Shown: positions 6,377 through 13,801 of the stretch, piece by piece
How the letters are laid out: every line of letters begins with the position of its first letter
Numbering within the stretch: position 1 is the first letter of the stretch
Assembly (NCBI GenBank): GCA_041687295.1
Contig: JAWLCG010000084.1
Coordinates: 1 to 14,973, forward strand
Reading direction: 5' to 3'
DNA: 14,973 nucleotides
DNA from: JAWLCG01 sp041687295
GTDB lineage: Bacteria > Planctomycetota > Phycisphaerae > SM23-33 > FEN-1343
Program-made: the position numbers and the translations under genes
Notes under the pieces: generated by a model
Databases searched by the model: none
What the model saw: only the letters and a program-made list of their open reading frames with translations
What the model was told of the DNA's origin: nothing

Positions 6377-7951
6377 ATGGCCCGCGACCATACCATTGCC
6401 AAGCTCGACACGCTGCAGGACGGGCAGATGAAGTCCGTCGAGATCGACGAGAACACCACACTGCTGCTGATCCGCCTGAAGGGGCAGTACCACGTGTACG
6501 GGGGCACCTGTCCCCACCACGGGGCGCCGCTGGGCGAGGGGCTGCTCAAGGACGGCCACGTCCGCTGCCCGTGGCACCAGGCGGTCTTCGACGCGCTGAC
6601 CGGCGAGCTCGAAGAGCCGCCCGCCCTGGACTCCCTGCCGAAGTTCGACGTCCGCGTCGAGGGCGACGACGTCATCGTCACGCTGCCCGACGAGGTGCCC
6701 ACCGCGAGGCCCATGCGGATGGCCCGGCCCGACCCGGCGACCGACGGCCGGCGATTCGTCATCGTCGGCTCGGGGGCGGCCGGCTTCGCCGCGGCCGAGA
6801 CGCTGCGCCAGGACGGCTTCCAGGGCCGAATCGAGATGCTGACGCTGGACGACTTCGGCCCCTACGACCGCACCGAGCTGAGCAAGCAGTACCTCGCCAA
6901 GCCCGACGCAGCCAGCAAGCCCTTCGTCCGCCGGGGCGACTACTACCCGCAGATCGGCGTCGACCTGCGTACCGGCGTGAAGGTCACCGGCGTCGATGCC
7001 GACCGCCGAACCGTCTCGACGATGGCCCTGGAGGAGATCGCCTGCGACGGCCTGCTGCTGGCGACCGGCTCGACGCCGCGGACGCTCGACGTCGAGGGCG
7101 CCGAGCTGGGCAACATCTTCCTCCTGCGGACGCTGGCCGATTGCGAGGAGATCCGCCAAGCCGCCGACAAGGCCAAACGGGCCGTCATCGTCGGCAGCAG
7201 CTTCATCGGCATGGAGGTGGCGTCCAGCCTCAGCAGGTGGGGCGTGAGCAGCACCATCGTTTCGCCTGAGCAGGTCCCCTTCGCCAAGACCCTCGGCGAG
7301 CGGATCGGGCGGATGTACCGCGCCCTGCACGAGGAGAACGGCGTCAGCTTCCGTCCGGGCCGAAAGGTCAAGCGGTTCGACGGCGACGAGAACGACAGCG
7401 TCCGCACCGTCGAGCTGGACGACGGCGAGCGGATCGACGCCGACATGGTCGTCATCGGCATCGGCGTGCGGCAGGGCGTCCACGAGATCCTCCAGCACCC
7501 AGCCGTCAGCGACCGGGGCACCGTAAAGGTCGACGAGCAGCTCCGCGTGGCCGAGGGGCTCTGGGCGGCCGGCGACATCGCGGTCTGGCCCGACTGGCGG
7601 ACCGGCGAGCCGATCCGCATCGAGCACTGGCGAGTGGCGATGCAGCTGGGACGCTGGGCCGCCCACTCCATGGCCGGGCGGGGGGCGCCCTTCCGCGGCG
7701 TGCCGTTCTTCTGGACCAGCCAGTTCAAGACCATCGTCCAGTACGTTGGCCATGCGAGCGACTACGACGAGGTCGTCTTCGACGGCTCGCCCGAGGACCG
7801 CCAGTTCGTCGCCTGCTACGTCAAGGCCGGCCAGGTCCACGCCGTCGCCGGCTGCAAGGAGAGCCTCAAGATGGACATCGCCGCCGAGGCCATCCGCGAA
7901 AAAGGCCTGCTGACCGTCGACGAGCTCCGCGCGGCGATGAAGGGCGCGTAG
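6377..7951 (+). CDS. Rieske [2Fe-2S] / FAD-dependent oxidoreductase fusion (AIF-like, AIFM3-type)
   Basis: A 524-residue redox protein. Residues 1-105 are a Rieske ferredoxin domain with both cluster boxes: C45-P-H47 (GTCPHHGAPLG) and C64-P-W-H67 (CPWHQAVFD), separated by 16 residues as expected. Residues 125-435 are a two-dinucleotide-fold reductase: FAD site GSGAAGFAAAE (131-141), an ATGSTPR block (229-235), NAD(P) site GSSFIGMEVASSL (273-285) and the second FAD motif AAGD (397-400). The remainder is the small C-terminal reductase domain. The family passes electrons from NAD(P)H through FAD to an iron-sulfur centre; the physiological partner is unknown. No signal peptide, so cytoplasmic. 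The frame opens at 6335, but the ATG at 6377 follows an AAAGGGGGAG tract and begins where the Rieske fold does. Single-gene unit on the strand opposite the sulfatases; the only link to them is adjacency. A ferredoxin reductase of a dioxygenase system is the alternative, but no oxygenase gene is nearby. Confidence 0.9.
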   Translation: MARDHTIAKLDTLQDGQMKSVEIDENTTLLLIRLKGQYHVYGGTCPHHGAPLGEGLLKDGHVRCPWHQAVFDALTGELEEPPALDSLPKFDVRVEGDDVIVTLPDEVPTARPMRMARPDPATDGRRFVIVGSGAAGFAAAETLRQDGFQGRIEMLTLDDFGPYDRTELSKQYLAKPDAASKPFVRRGDYYPQIGVDLRTGVKVTGVDADRRTVSTMALEEIACDGLLLATGSTPRTLDVEGAELGNIFLLRTLADCEEIRQAADKAKRAVIVGSSFIGMEVASSLSRWGVSSTIVSPEQVPFAKTLGERIGRMYRALHEENGVSFRPGRKVKRFDGDENDSVRTVELDDGERIDADMVVIGIGVRQGVHEILQHPAVSDRGTVKVDEQLRVAEGLWAAGDIAVWPDWRTGEPIRIEHWRVAMQLGRWAAHSMAGRGAPFRGVPFFWTSQFKTIVQYVGHASDYDEVVFDGSPEDRQFVACYVKAGQVHAVAGCKESLKMDIAAEAIREKGLLTVDELRAAMKGA

Positions 7952-8025
7952 GCCCCGTAGGCTCTCCTCCGGCGCCTGCTCGTCAGTCGCACCAACCGAT
8001 GGAGGCCCAGGGCCCGAGCGCAGTA

Positions 8026-8100
8026 TGGAGTGCGGCGATGCAATCGCCGCTTTGGCTTAGCCGCCATCGAGCCAAAGCGGCGATGACTCGCCGCACTCCA
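8026..8100. repeat. Long two-part hairpin (75 bp)
   Basis: The outer stem TGGAGTGCGGCGA (8026-8038) pairs perfectly with TCGCCGCACTCCA (8088-8100), 13 bp. The inner stem ATCGCCGCTTTGGCT (8043-8057) pairs perfectly with AGCCAAAGCGGCGAT (8070-8084), 15 bp. The internal loop is 4 nt by 3 nt and the end loop 12 nt. It lies between the flavoprotein stop and the dnaK promoter. There is no T-run after it, so it is a poor intrinsic terminator. It looks more like a dispersed palindromic repeat than a gene-specific structure. Confidence 0.85.
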
Positions 8101-8182
8101 AAAGGGTGGTCCGCCCATCACGGCCGGACACTCGGGGGCTCTCCGGGGCGGAGGGGGCGGGCACCATCTGCCACTTTCGCCG

Positions 8183-8202
8183 GGCAGGGGGCGGGCCCTG
8201 CC
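8183..8202. other. Small hairpin upstream of the dnaK promoter
   Basis: GGCAGGG (8183-8189) pairs with CCCTGCC (8196-8202) across a 6-nt loop. It is about 80-100 bp upstream of the sigma-54 promoter, a usual distance for an activator site, but the sequence is simple GC-rich and may be chance. Confidence 0.3.
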
Positions 8203-8279
8203 GCATTGGCACGTTTGCGGGCGGCCGGGGCGAGGCGCAGATTGGCCTAAATGCTTGATTTGCAGATGCCCAGAACCAC

Positions 8280-8295
8280 TGGCACACTTCTTGCA
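8280..8295 (+). promoter_or_regulatory. Sigma-54 (-24/-12) promoter of dnaK
   Basis: TGGCACACTTCTTGCA matches the RpoN consensus TGGCACG-N4-TTGC(A/T) at all positions but one (A for the G after TGGCAC). The key GG (8281-8282) and GC (8293-8294) are separated by exactly 10 bp. The expected transcript start is near 8306, giving a leader of about 90 nt before the dnaK ATG. RpoN promoters need an AAA+ enhancer-binding activator bound upstream; none is encoded in the window. I see no CIRCE inverted repeat and no good sigma-70 pair in 8101-8396. Confidence 0.75.
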
Positions 8296-8396
8296 TACCA
8301 AGGGGGAGGGGCGGAATTCGCCGCCCGGTCTGTCGGCAAGCACGCGTGGGCCGGCGACGGCCGATGTGGACGTACGGCAAGGAGAGACGATTACTT

Positions 8397-10310
<1,914 letters not shown>

Positions 10311-10331
10311 CCCCCCTCACGATCCCCTTCC

Positions 10332-10364
10332 AGGGCCCCGTCGGCGCGTCCGGCGGGGCCCTTT
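10332..10364 (+). terminator. Intrinsic terminator of dnaK
   Basis: AGGGCCCCGTCGG (10332-10344) pairs with CCGGCGGGGCCCT (10350-10362), a 13-bp stem with one G-T wobble and a 5-nt loop, followed by TT. The T-run is short (TTT counting the stem end), as is common in GC-rich genomes. It is placed 22 bp after the stop codon. Confidence 0.8.
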
Positions 10365-10398
10365 GCGTTGGCGGGTCCCCAAGCTGGTCTCGGCCCAA

Positions 10399-10422
10399 GC
10401 CCACGGAATGCCTTCCGTGGGC
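10399..10422. other. Perfect 10-bp hairpin between dnaK and the lipoprotein gene
   Basis: GCCCACGGAA (10399-10408), loop TGCC, TTCCGTGGGC (10413-10422). It follows the terminator and has no T-run. It could be a dispersed palindrome or a second transcript-end structure. The rest of 10365-10569 shows nothing I recognise. Confidence 0.55.
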
Positions 10423-10569
10423 ATCGGGGCCGGGCCGTTGCCGTTGCGGCACAACGCACCCCACGTCCGAAGGGCGAACGGGCAGGCTGTCCGTGCCGCC
10501 ATCCCCCGCAGGCAACGAGTCGCCGGCCCTACGCACTGGAATGACGGGCCCGGCTCATGCAAACGGTGG

Positions 10570-10597
10570 TTGTAGCGGGGGGCGAGGTCGGTAGAAT
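10570..10597 (+). promoter_or_regulatory. Sigma-70-type promoter abutting the lipoprotein start codon
   Basis: TTGTAG (10570-10575) and TAGAAT (10592-10597) are separated by 16 bp. The -10 box ends 6 bp before the ATG at 10604, so transcription would begin at or next to the start codon. No Shine-Dalgarno sequence lies in the 20 nt before the ATG, which agrees with a leaderless mRNA. Confidence 0.6.
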
Positions 10598-10603
10598 ACC
10601 CCA

Positions 10604-11458
10604 ATGCGCAAGTTGATTTTTTGGCTGATGCTGTTGGGTGCGTTGGGGGCCCTGGGTGGCTGTGGGGGCCCGGGCGAGCCCAGCGTGACGCCCGAGCGGC
10701 TCGAGCGGGGCCTGGTGCTGGTGCTGACCGGCATCGAGGGGCGAAGCCCCAACAACACGGCCATCCGTGACGGGCTGATCGAGGGCGGCGTGCCCTACGC
10801 CGTCGAGGTCGTCGACTGGACGGTCGGTGTGCCGCTGAGCTACCTGGTGAACCAGCGGTACGAGCAGCGCAACCGCGACAAGGCCGCTGAGATCGCCGAG
10901 CGCATCGTCGACTACCGCCAGGACTGCCCTGGCCGGCCGGTGGTGCTGGTGGGCCATTCGGGCGGCACGGCCATGGCGGCCTGGATCGCCGAGGCCCTGC
11001 CCGACGATCAGCCCGTCGACGGCATCATCGCCCTGGCCAGCTCGCTCTCGCCACGCTACCCGCTCGCCGAGGCCCTGGCCAGCAGCCGGCGGGGCATGGT
11101 CAGCTTCTACAGCCGACTGGACTGGCTGTTCCTGGGCGGCGGCACGACGGTCTTCGGCACGATGGACGGCCAGCACACCGCCTCGGCCGGTCGGGTGGGC
11201 TTCGAGGTGCCCCCCGACGCCCCGGCCAGCTACGAGAAGCTCTACCAGGTCGCCTGGACGGGCGAGATGCTCGCCGAGGGCCATTACGGCGGGCACCTCA
11301 CGCTGGGCGCCCGCAGCTTCGTGGCCCACTTCGTCGCCCCGCTGGTGCTGGCCGACCAGTGGAGCGCCGAGCGGCTCGACACGCTGACGGCCCCGACGGG
11401 CCAGGCCCGCCGCTCTGAGGCAAAACGGCTAAGGTTTTCCCCGCAGCGGCGCCGATAG
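10604..11458 (+). CDS. Alpha/beta-hydrolase-fold lipoprotein
   Basis: A 284-residue lipoprotein. The N-terminus MRKLIFWLMLLGALGALGGC is a signal sequence: basic start, hydrophobic core and lipobox LGGC with C20 as the lipidation site, so the protein is exported and membrane-anchored. The mature part starts with a strand (GLVLVLTGIEG) and has the nucleophile elbow VLVGHSGGTAMAAW with S119 between G117-H118 and G120, typical of alpha/beta-hydrolases. SRLDWLFLG (170-178) and GHYGGH (226-231) supply plausible acid and histidine members of the triad, not proven. The overall pattern resembles lipase/esterase or thioesterase relatives; the substrate is not predictable. The C-terminus is strongly basic (SEAKRLRFSPQRRR). 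The start codon follows a -10 box by 6 bp, with no ribosome-binding site, so translation is probably leaderless. It has its own promoter and a 129-bp gap before the next gene. Confidence 0.82.
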   Translation: MRKLIFWLMLLGALGALGGCGGPGEPSVTPERLERGLVLVLTGIEGRSPNNTAIRDGLIEGGVPYAVEVVDWTVGVPLSYLVNQRYEQRNRDKAAEIAERIVDYRQDCPGRPVVLVGHSGGTAMAAWIAEALPDDQPVDGIIALASSLSPRYPLAEALASSRRGMVSFYSRLDWLFLGGGTTVFGTMDGQHTASAGRVGFEVPPDAPASYEKLYQVAWTGEMLAEGHYGGHLTLGARSFVAHFVAPLVLADQWSAERLDTLTAPTGQARRSEAKRLRFSPQRRR

Positions 11459-11497
11459 TGGCCCTACGGGCTGATGGATTGCAGCCCGAGACATCCT

Positions 11498-11515
11498 GCC
11501 CGGCCGACGCCGGGC
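11498..11515 (+). other. Hairpin after the lipoprotein gene
   Basis: GCCCGGC (11498-11504), loop CGAC, GCCGGGC (11509-11515), followed by CTTCC. An earlier small stem, GGGCTG/CAGCCC, lies at 11468-11487. They could slow or end transcription, or fold in the leader of the response regulator. No riboswitch class is recognisable. Confidence 0.4.
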
Positions 11516-11587
11516 CTTCCGCGGAGCGGTTGCCGATTTCGGGGCTGGAGGACCCCACCAGCAAACGCACGCAGGGAGGCACCGCGT

Positions 11588-12250
11588 ATGCGCCGCATCA
11601 CGATCATTCTCGCCGAAACCCACCGCCTGCTGGCCCAGGGACTGCAGTTGCTGCTGGAGGCCCGCCCGGGCGTCGAGGTCCTCCACACCGCCACCGACGG
11701 CTTCGACGCCCTCGAGGCCTGCCGCCGGCACAACCCCAACCTGCTGATCATCGACACGATGATCCCCGGCCTGGACGCCGTGGAGGTCATCCGCCAGCTC
11801 GACCGCTACTCCAGCCCCACCCGCGTGCTGCTGACGCTGCCGTGCATCCAGCAGGAGCGCCTCGCCAGCGCCATCCAGGCCGGCGCCGTCGGGGCCGTCA
11901 TCAAGAGCGACGGGGTCGATGAGCTCTACCAGGCCGTCGACGCCGCCCTGCGCGGCGAGCTCCGCCTGCCGCCCGAGGCCAACGGCCTCCGCGGCGCCTA
12001 CGTCCGCGGCGACGCCGGCTCGGCCACGCCCTACAGCCGGCTGACCGCCCGCGAGCGGACCATCTTCAAGCTGCTCGCCGAGGGCCTCAGCGTCAAGCAG
12101 GTCGCCCTGCAGCTCGAGCTCAAGCCCAAGACCGTCGACGTCCACAAGACCAACCTCATGCGCAAGCTCGACGTCCACGACCGCGGCGAGCTGATCCACT
12201 TCGCCTTCCGCGAGGGCCTGGTCAACGTCCAGCCCAGCGGCGCCGCGTAA
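11588..12250 (+). CDS. Orphan NarL/FixJ-family response regulator (REC + LuxR-type HTH)
   Basis: A 220-residue two-component regulator. The receiver domain (about 1-120) has the phosphoacceptor D56 (LLIIDTMIPGLD), T83 and K106 (AVIKSD). The usual acidic pair after strand 1 (ADDH in most relatives) reads LAETH, so only E10 remains and the second acid is T11. The C-terminal LuxR/GerE helix-turn-helix (about 150-208) is well formed: LTARERTIFKLLAEGLS, then VKQVALQLELKPKTVDVHK, then MRKLDVHDRGEL. The start at 11588 has AGGGAGG 8 nt upstream; the frame opens 38 codons earlier but that stretch is leader sequence. No sensor kinase is adjacent, so its signal is unknown. It would bind DNA as a dimer when phosphorylated; the altered acidic pocket may change phosphorylation or magnesium binding. 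Confidence 0.92.
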   Translation: MRRITIILAETHRLLAQGLQLLLEARPGVEVLHTATDGFDALEACRRHNPNLLIIDTMIPGLDAVEVIRQLDRYSSPTRVLLTLPCIQQERLASAIQAGAVGAVIKSDGVDELYQAVDAALRGELRLPPEANGLRGAYVRGDAGSATPYSRLTARERTIFKLLAEGLSVKQVALQLELKPKTVDVHKTNLMRKLDVHDRGELIHFAFREGLVNVQPSGAA

Positions 12251-12268
12251 GGCGGGCCCTGGCCCGCC
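12251..12268 (+). terminator. Hairpin directly after the response regulator stop
   Basis: GGCGGGCC (12251-12258), CT, GGCCCGCC (12261-12268), beginning at the base after TAA. No T-run follows, so termination is plausible but not certain. Confidence 0.45.
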
Positions 12269-12289
12269 GCCGGCGCCACCGGGTGTCCC

Positions 12290-12352
12290 TATATAGCCCC
12301 GGACTTGCCCGGGGTCTTCTCCGTATATAGCCCCCGGCTTGCCGGGGGTCTT
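12290..12352. repeat. Two tandem copies of the TATATAGCCCCGG palindrome
   Basis: TATATAGCCCCGGACTTGCC with GGGGTCTT (12290-12318) and TATATAGCCCCCGGCTTGCC with GGGGGTCTTC (12324-12352). Each has a TATATA head and a palindrome in which CCCCGG and CCGGGG flank a short loop. Changes in one arm are matched in the other (one more C, one more G), so the stem is kept. A third copy lies at 14917-14945, after the dehydrogenase gene. Confidence 0.8.
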
Positions 12353-12363
12353 CGAGCGTGGGG

Positions 12364-12400
12364 ATGGGCCACTGAGGCCACAGAGAGGAATCGCAGAGGT
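12364..12400. repeat. CTCTGTG-rich interspersed repeat, copy C (reversed)
   Basis: ATGGGCCACTGAGGCCACAG, AGAGGAATCGCAGAGGT. Its reverse complement aligns to 4209-4250 end to end (ACCTCTG at one end, GGCCCAT at the other), with one CTCTGTG unit fewer. Confidence 0.65.
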
Positions 12401-12416
12401 AAGGCTTTATGATCCA

Positions 12417-12471
12417 AGCCCCGAAGGGGCGGCAGTGCGCCGCGGTGCGGCACTGCCGCCCCTTCGGGGCT
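12417..12471. repeat. Perfect 22-bp hairpin
   Basis: AGCCCCGAAGGGGCGGCAGT plus GC (12417-12438) pairs perfectly with its reverse complement at 12450-12471; the loop is 11 nt. Each arm is itself partly palindromic (CCCCGAAGGGG), so the structure can also fold as two small hairpins. The right arm, CACTGCCGCCCCTTCGGGGC, is nearly repeated at 12520-12540 (CACTGCCGCCCCATCGGGGC), linking it to the next element. Confidence 0.85.
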
Positions 12472-12491
12472 CGGTGTATTGGGGGACGTCT

Positions 12492-12540
12492 GTTCCGGGG
12501 GCTCACGCCCCCGGCTAAACACTGCCGCCCCATCGGGGCT
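12492..12540. repeat. Palindromic repeat (CCGGGGGC-TCAC-GCCCCCGG), intact copy
   Basis: CCGGGGGC and GCCCCCGG flank TCAC, followed by CTAAACACTGCCGCCCCATC. A diverged copy is at 6242-6289, upstream of the flavoprotein gene. Confidence 0.75.
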
Positions 12541-12826
12541 CCGATCCACGGCCATTCCGGGGCTGCGAACCACGGCCTTTTGGGGCTGAGGGATCGAGCC
12601 AGTAGGTTGGGGATGCCTGGCATCTTACCGGGAAGCCCCCGAGGTCAGCCCGGTCCGGGTGCGTTCGGGTCTGCCAGGAACCGCCCTTGGACTTGTGTAG
12701 ACATGACAGGATGCAATCCGTGGGGATCTCGTACGGGCCGTCCACTGACGGCCCCGCGCCCGCTCGGTCCACACCGTGGCGGCGGACACCTCGGGCATGC
12801 CCGGGGCCATAGGAAGACACCCAGCA
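12541..12826. other. Gene-free stretch: short direct repeat and one hairpin
   Basis: I see no convincing gene here. CCACGGCCATTCCGGGGCT (12546-12564) and CCACGGCCTTTTGGGGCT (12570-12587) are a short direct repeat. GGGCCGTC (12735-12742), CACT, GACGGCCC (12747-12754) is a perfect 8-bp hairpin. The remainder is not recognised. Confidence 0.5.
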
Positions 12827-12871
12827 AACCTCTGTGGTTCGTTCTCTGTGTCCTCTGTGGCCGTCCCCATC
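12827..12871. repeat. CTCTGTG-rich interspersed repeat, copy B
   Basis: AACCTCTGTGGTTC, then CTCTGTGTCCTCTGTGGCC, then CCATC. Same orientation as the 4209-4257 copy and sharing its ACCTCTGTG start, the TCTCTGTGTCCTCTGTG core and a final CCATC. Confidence 0.7.
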
Positions 12872-12878
12872 TTTTCCG

Positions 12879-12907
12879 TTGCGTGTCCGCCGTCGTCCGG
12901 GCATAAC
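12879..12907 (+). promoter_or_regulatory. Candidate sigma-70 promoter for the epimerase-dehydrogenase pair
   Basis: TTGCGT (12879-12884) and CATAAC (12902-12907) with 17-bp spacing. Only partial matches to consensus, but well placed: the leader would be about 30 nt and would contain the GAGGAGG ribosome-binding site. It sits directly after a repeat copy. Confidence 0.35.
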
Positions 12908-12944
12908 AGCGGGTGCGACTGGTCGCGATGGAGGAGGTCAACCT

Positions 12945-13790
12945 GTGCGATTCGGTGTGAACCTGCTGCTGTACAGTGACACGGTGGACGCCTCGGTGCG
13001 GGGGCGGTTCGAGGCGTTGCGGGCGATGGGCTTCGACGGCGTCGAGGTGCCGATCTTCGAGCCGGGCCGCGTCGAGGTCGACGAGATCCGCCAGGCCGCC
13101 GAGCGGGCGGGGCTGGCGTTGACGGCCTCGGGCGCCCTGCCGCCGGGGACGAACTTCTACACCACCGCCGGGGCCGCCCGTGGGGCCGAGGCGTATCTCC
13201 GCGACAGCGTCCGGGCGGCCGCCGAGCTGGGCGCGCCGGTCATCTGCGGCCCGCTGTTCAAAGCCGTCGGCGACTTCGACGACTCGGTGGACCTGCCCGA
13301 GCAACGGGCCCGCACGGCCCGCGCCGCCGGGCCCCTGGCCGACGCCGCCGCCGAGGCCGGCGTCACGCTGGCGCTGGAGCCGCTCAACCGCTTCGAGACC
13401 AACCTGTTCAACACCGTCGCTGACAGCGTCGCCTTCTGCGGGGCGGTCGGCTCGAGCGGCCTGGGGCTGCTGCTGGACACCTTCCACATGCACATCGAGG
13501 AGAAGGACTCCGCCGCTGCCATCGCCGCCGCCGGCACCGCCGGCGTGCTGAGCCACTTCCACGCCAGCGAGAACGACCGCGGCACCGCCGGCAGCGGGCA
13601 GGTCCACTGGGACGCCGTCGCCCCCGCCCTGGCCGCCAGCGGGTATGATGGATGGGTGGTCCTGGAGAGTTTCAGCCAGTCCAACCAGGCCATCCGCAAG
13701 GCCGTCAGCTGCTGGCGGCCCTTCTACGAGAGCCCCGAGGCCTTCGCGGCCCAGGGACTGGCGTTCGTCCGGTCAACCTTCGGCCGGTAA
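12945..13790 (+). CDS. Sugar epimerase/isomerase, D-psicose/D-tagatose 3-epimerase-like
   Basis: A 281-residue TIM-barrel protein of the xylose isomerase-like (AP endonuclease 2) superfamily. All four metal-binding residues of the ketohexose 3-epimerases are in place: E145 (LALEPLNRFET), D178 (LLLDTFHMHIEE), H206 (SHFHASENDRG) and E241 (VVLESF). The LNRFET and DTFHM-IEE signatures are specific to the psicose/tagatose 3-epimerase branch. The segment between D178 and H206 is two residues longer than in the Agrobacterium enzyme as I recall it. The exact ketose is not decidable. The start is GTG at 12945, preceded by GAGGAGG (12931-12937, 7-nt spacer); the open frame extends 37 codons upstream into repeat DNA and is not believed. 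Cytoplasmic. Its TAA overlaps the ribosome-binding site of the next gene (TAAGGAG), so the two are translated from one mRNA. The pairing with a Gfo/Idh/MocA dehydrogenase points to catabolism of an unusual sugar. Confidence 0.88.
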   Translation: MRFGVNLLLYSDTVDASVRGRFEALRAMGFDGVEVPIFEPGRVEVDEIRQAAERAGLALTASGALPPGTNFYTTAGAARGAEAYLRDSVRAAAELGAPVICGPLFKAVGDFDDSVDLPEQRARTARAAGPLADAAAEAGVTLALEPLNRFETNLFNTVADSVAFCGAVGSSGLGLLLDTFHMHIEEKDSAAAIAAAGTAGVLSHFHASENDRGTAGSGQVHWDAVAPALAASGYDGWVVLESFSQSNQAIRKAVSCWRPFYESPEAFAAQGLAFVRSTFGR

Positions 13791-13801
13791 GGAGAAGTTG
13801 C

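Noticed and set aside
8207..8218. TGGCACGTTTGC, resembling a second sigma-54 promoter
   Set aside because: The GG and GC are separated by 7 bp rather than 10, which RpoN does not tolerate.
8101..8396. Search for a CIRCE element or sigma-32 promoter before dnaK
   Set aside because: No TTAGCACTC-N9-GAGTGCTAA-like repeat is visible. The GCACTC at the hairpin end belongs to the 8026-8100 palindrome and lacks the right spacing.
11459..11587. Possible riboswitch in the leader of the response regulator
   Set aside because: There are several small hairpins, but none of the conserved cores of c-di-GMP, cobalamin, SAM or glycine riboswitches can be matched.
12684..12716. CTTGGACTTGTGTAGACATG region as a promoter or insertion-sequence end
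   Set aside because: The sequence looks distinctive, but there is no matching inverted end nearby and no good -10 box at proper spacing.
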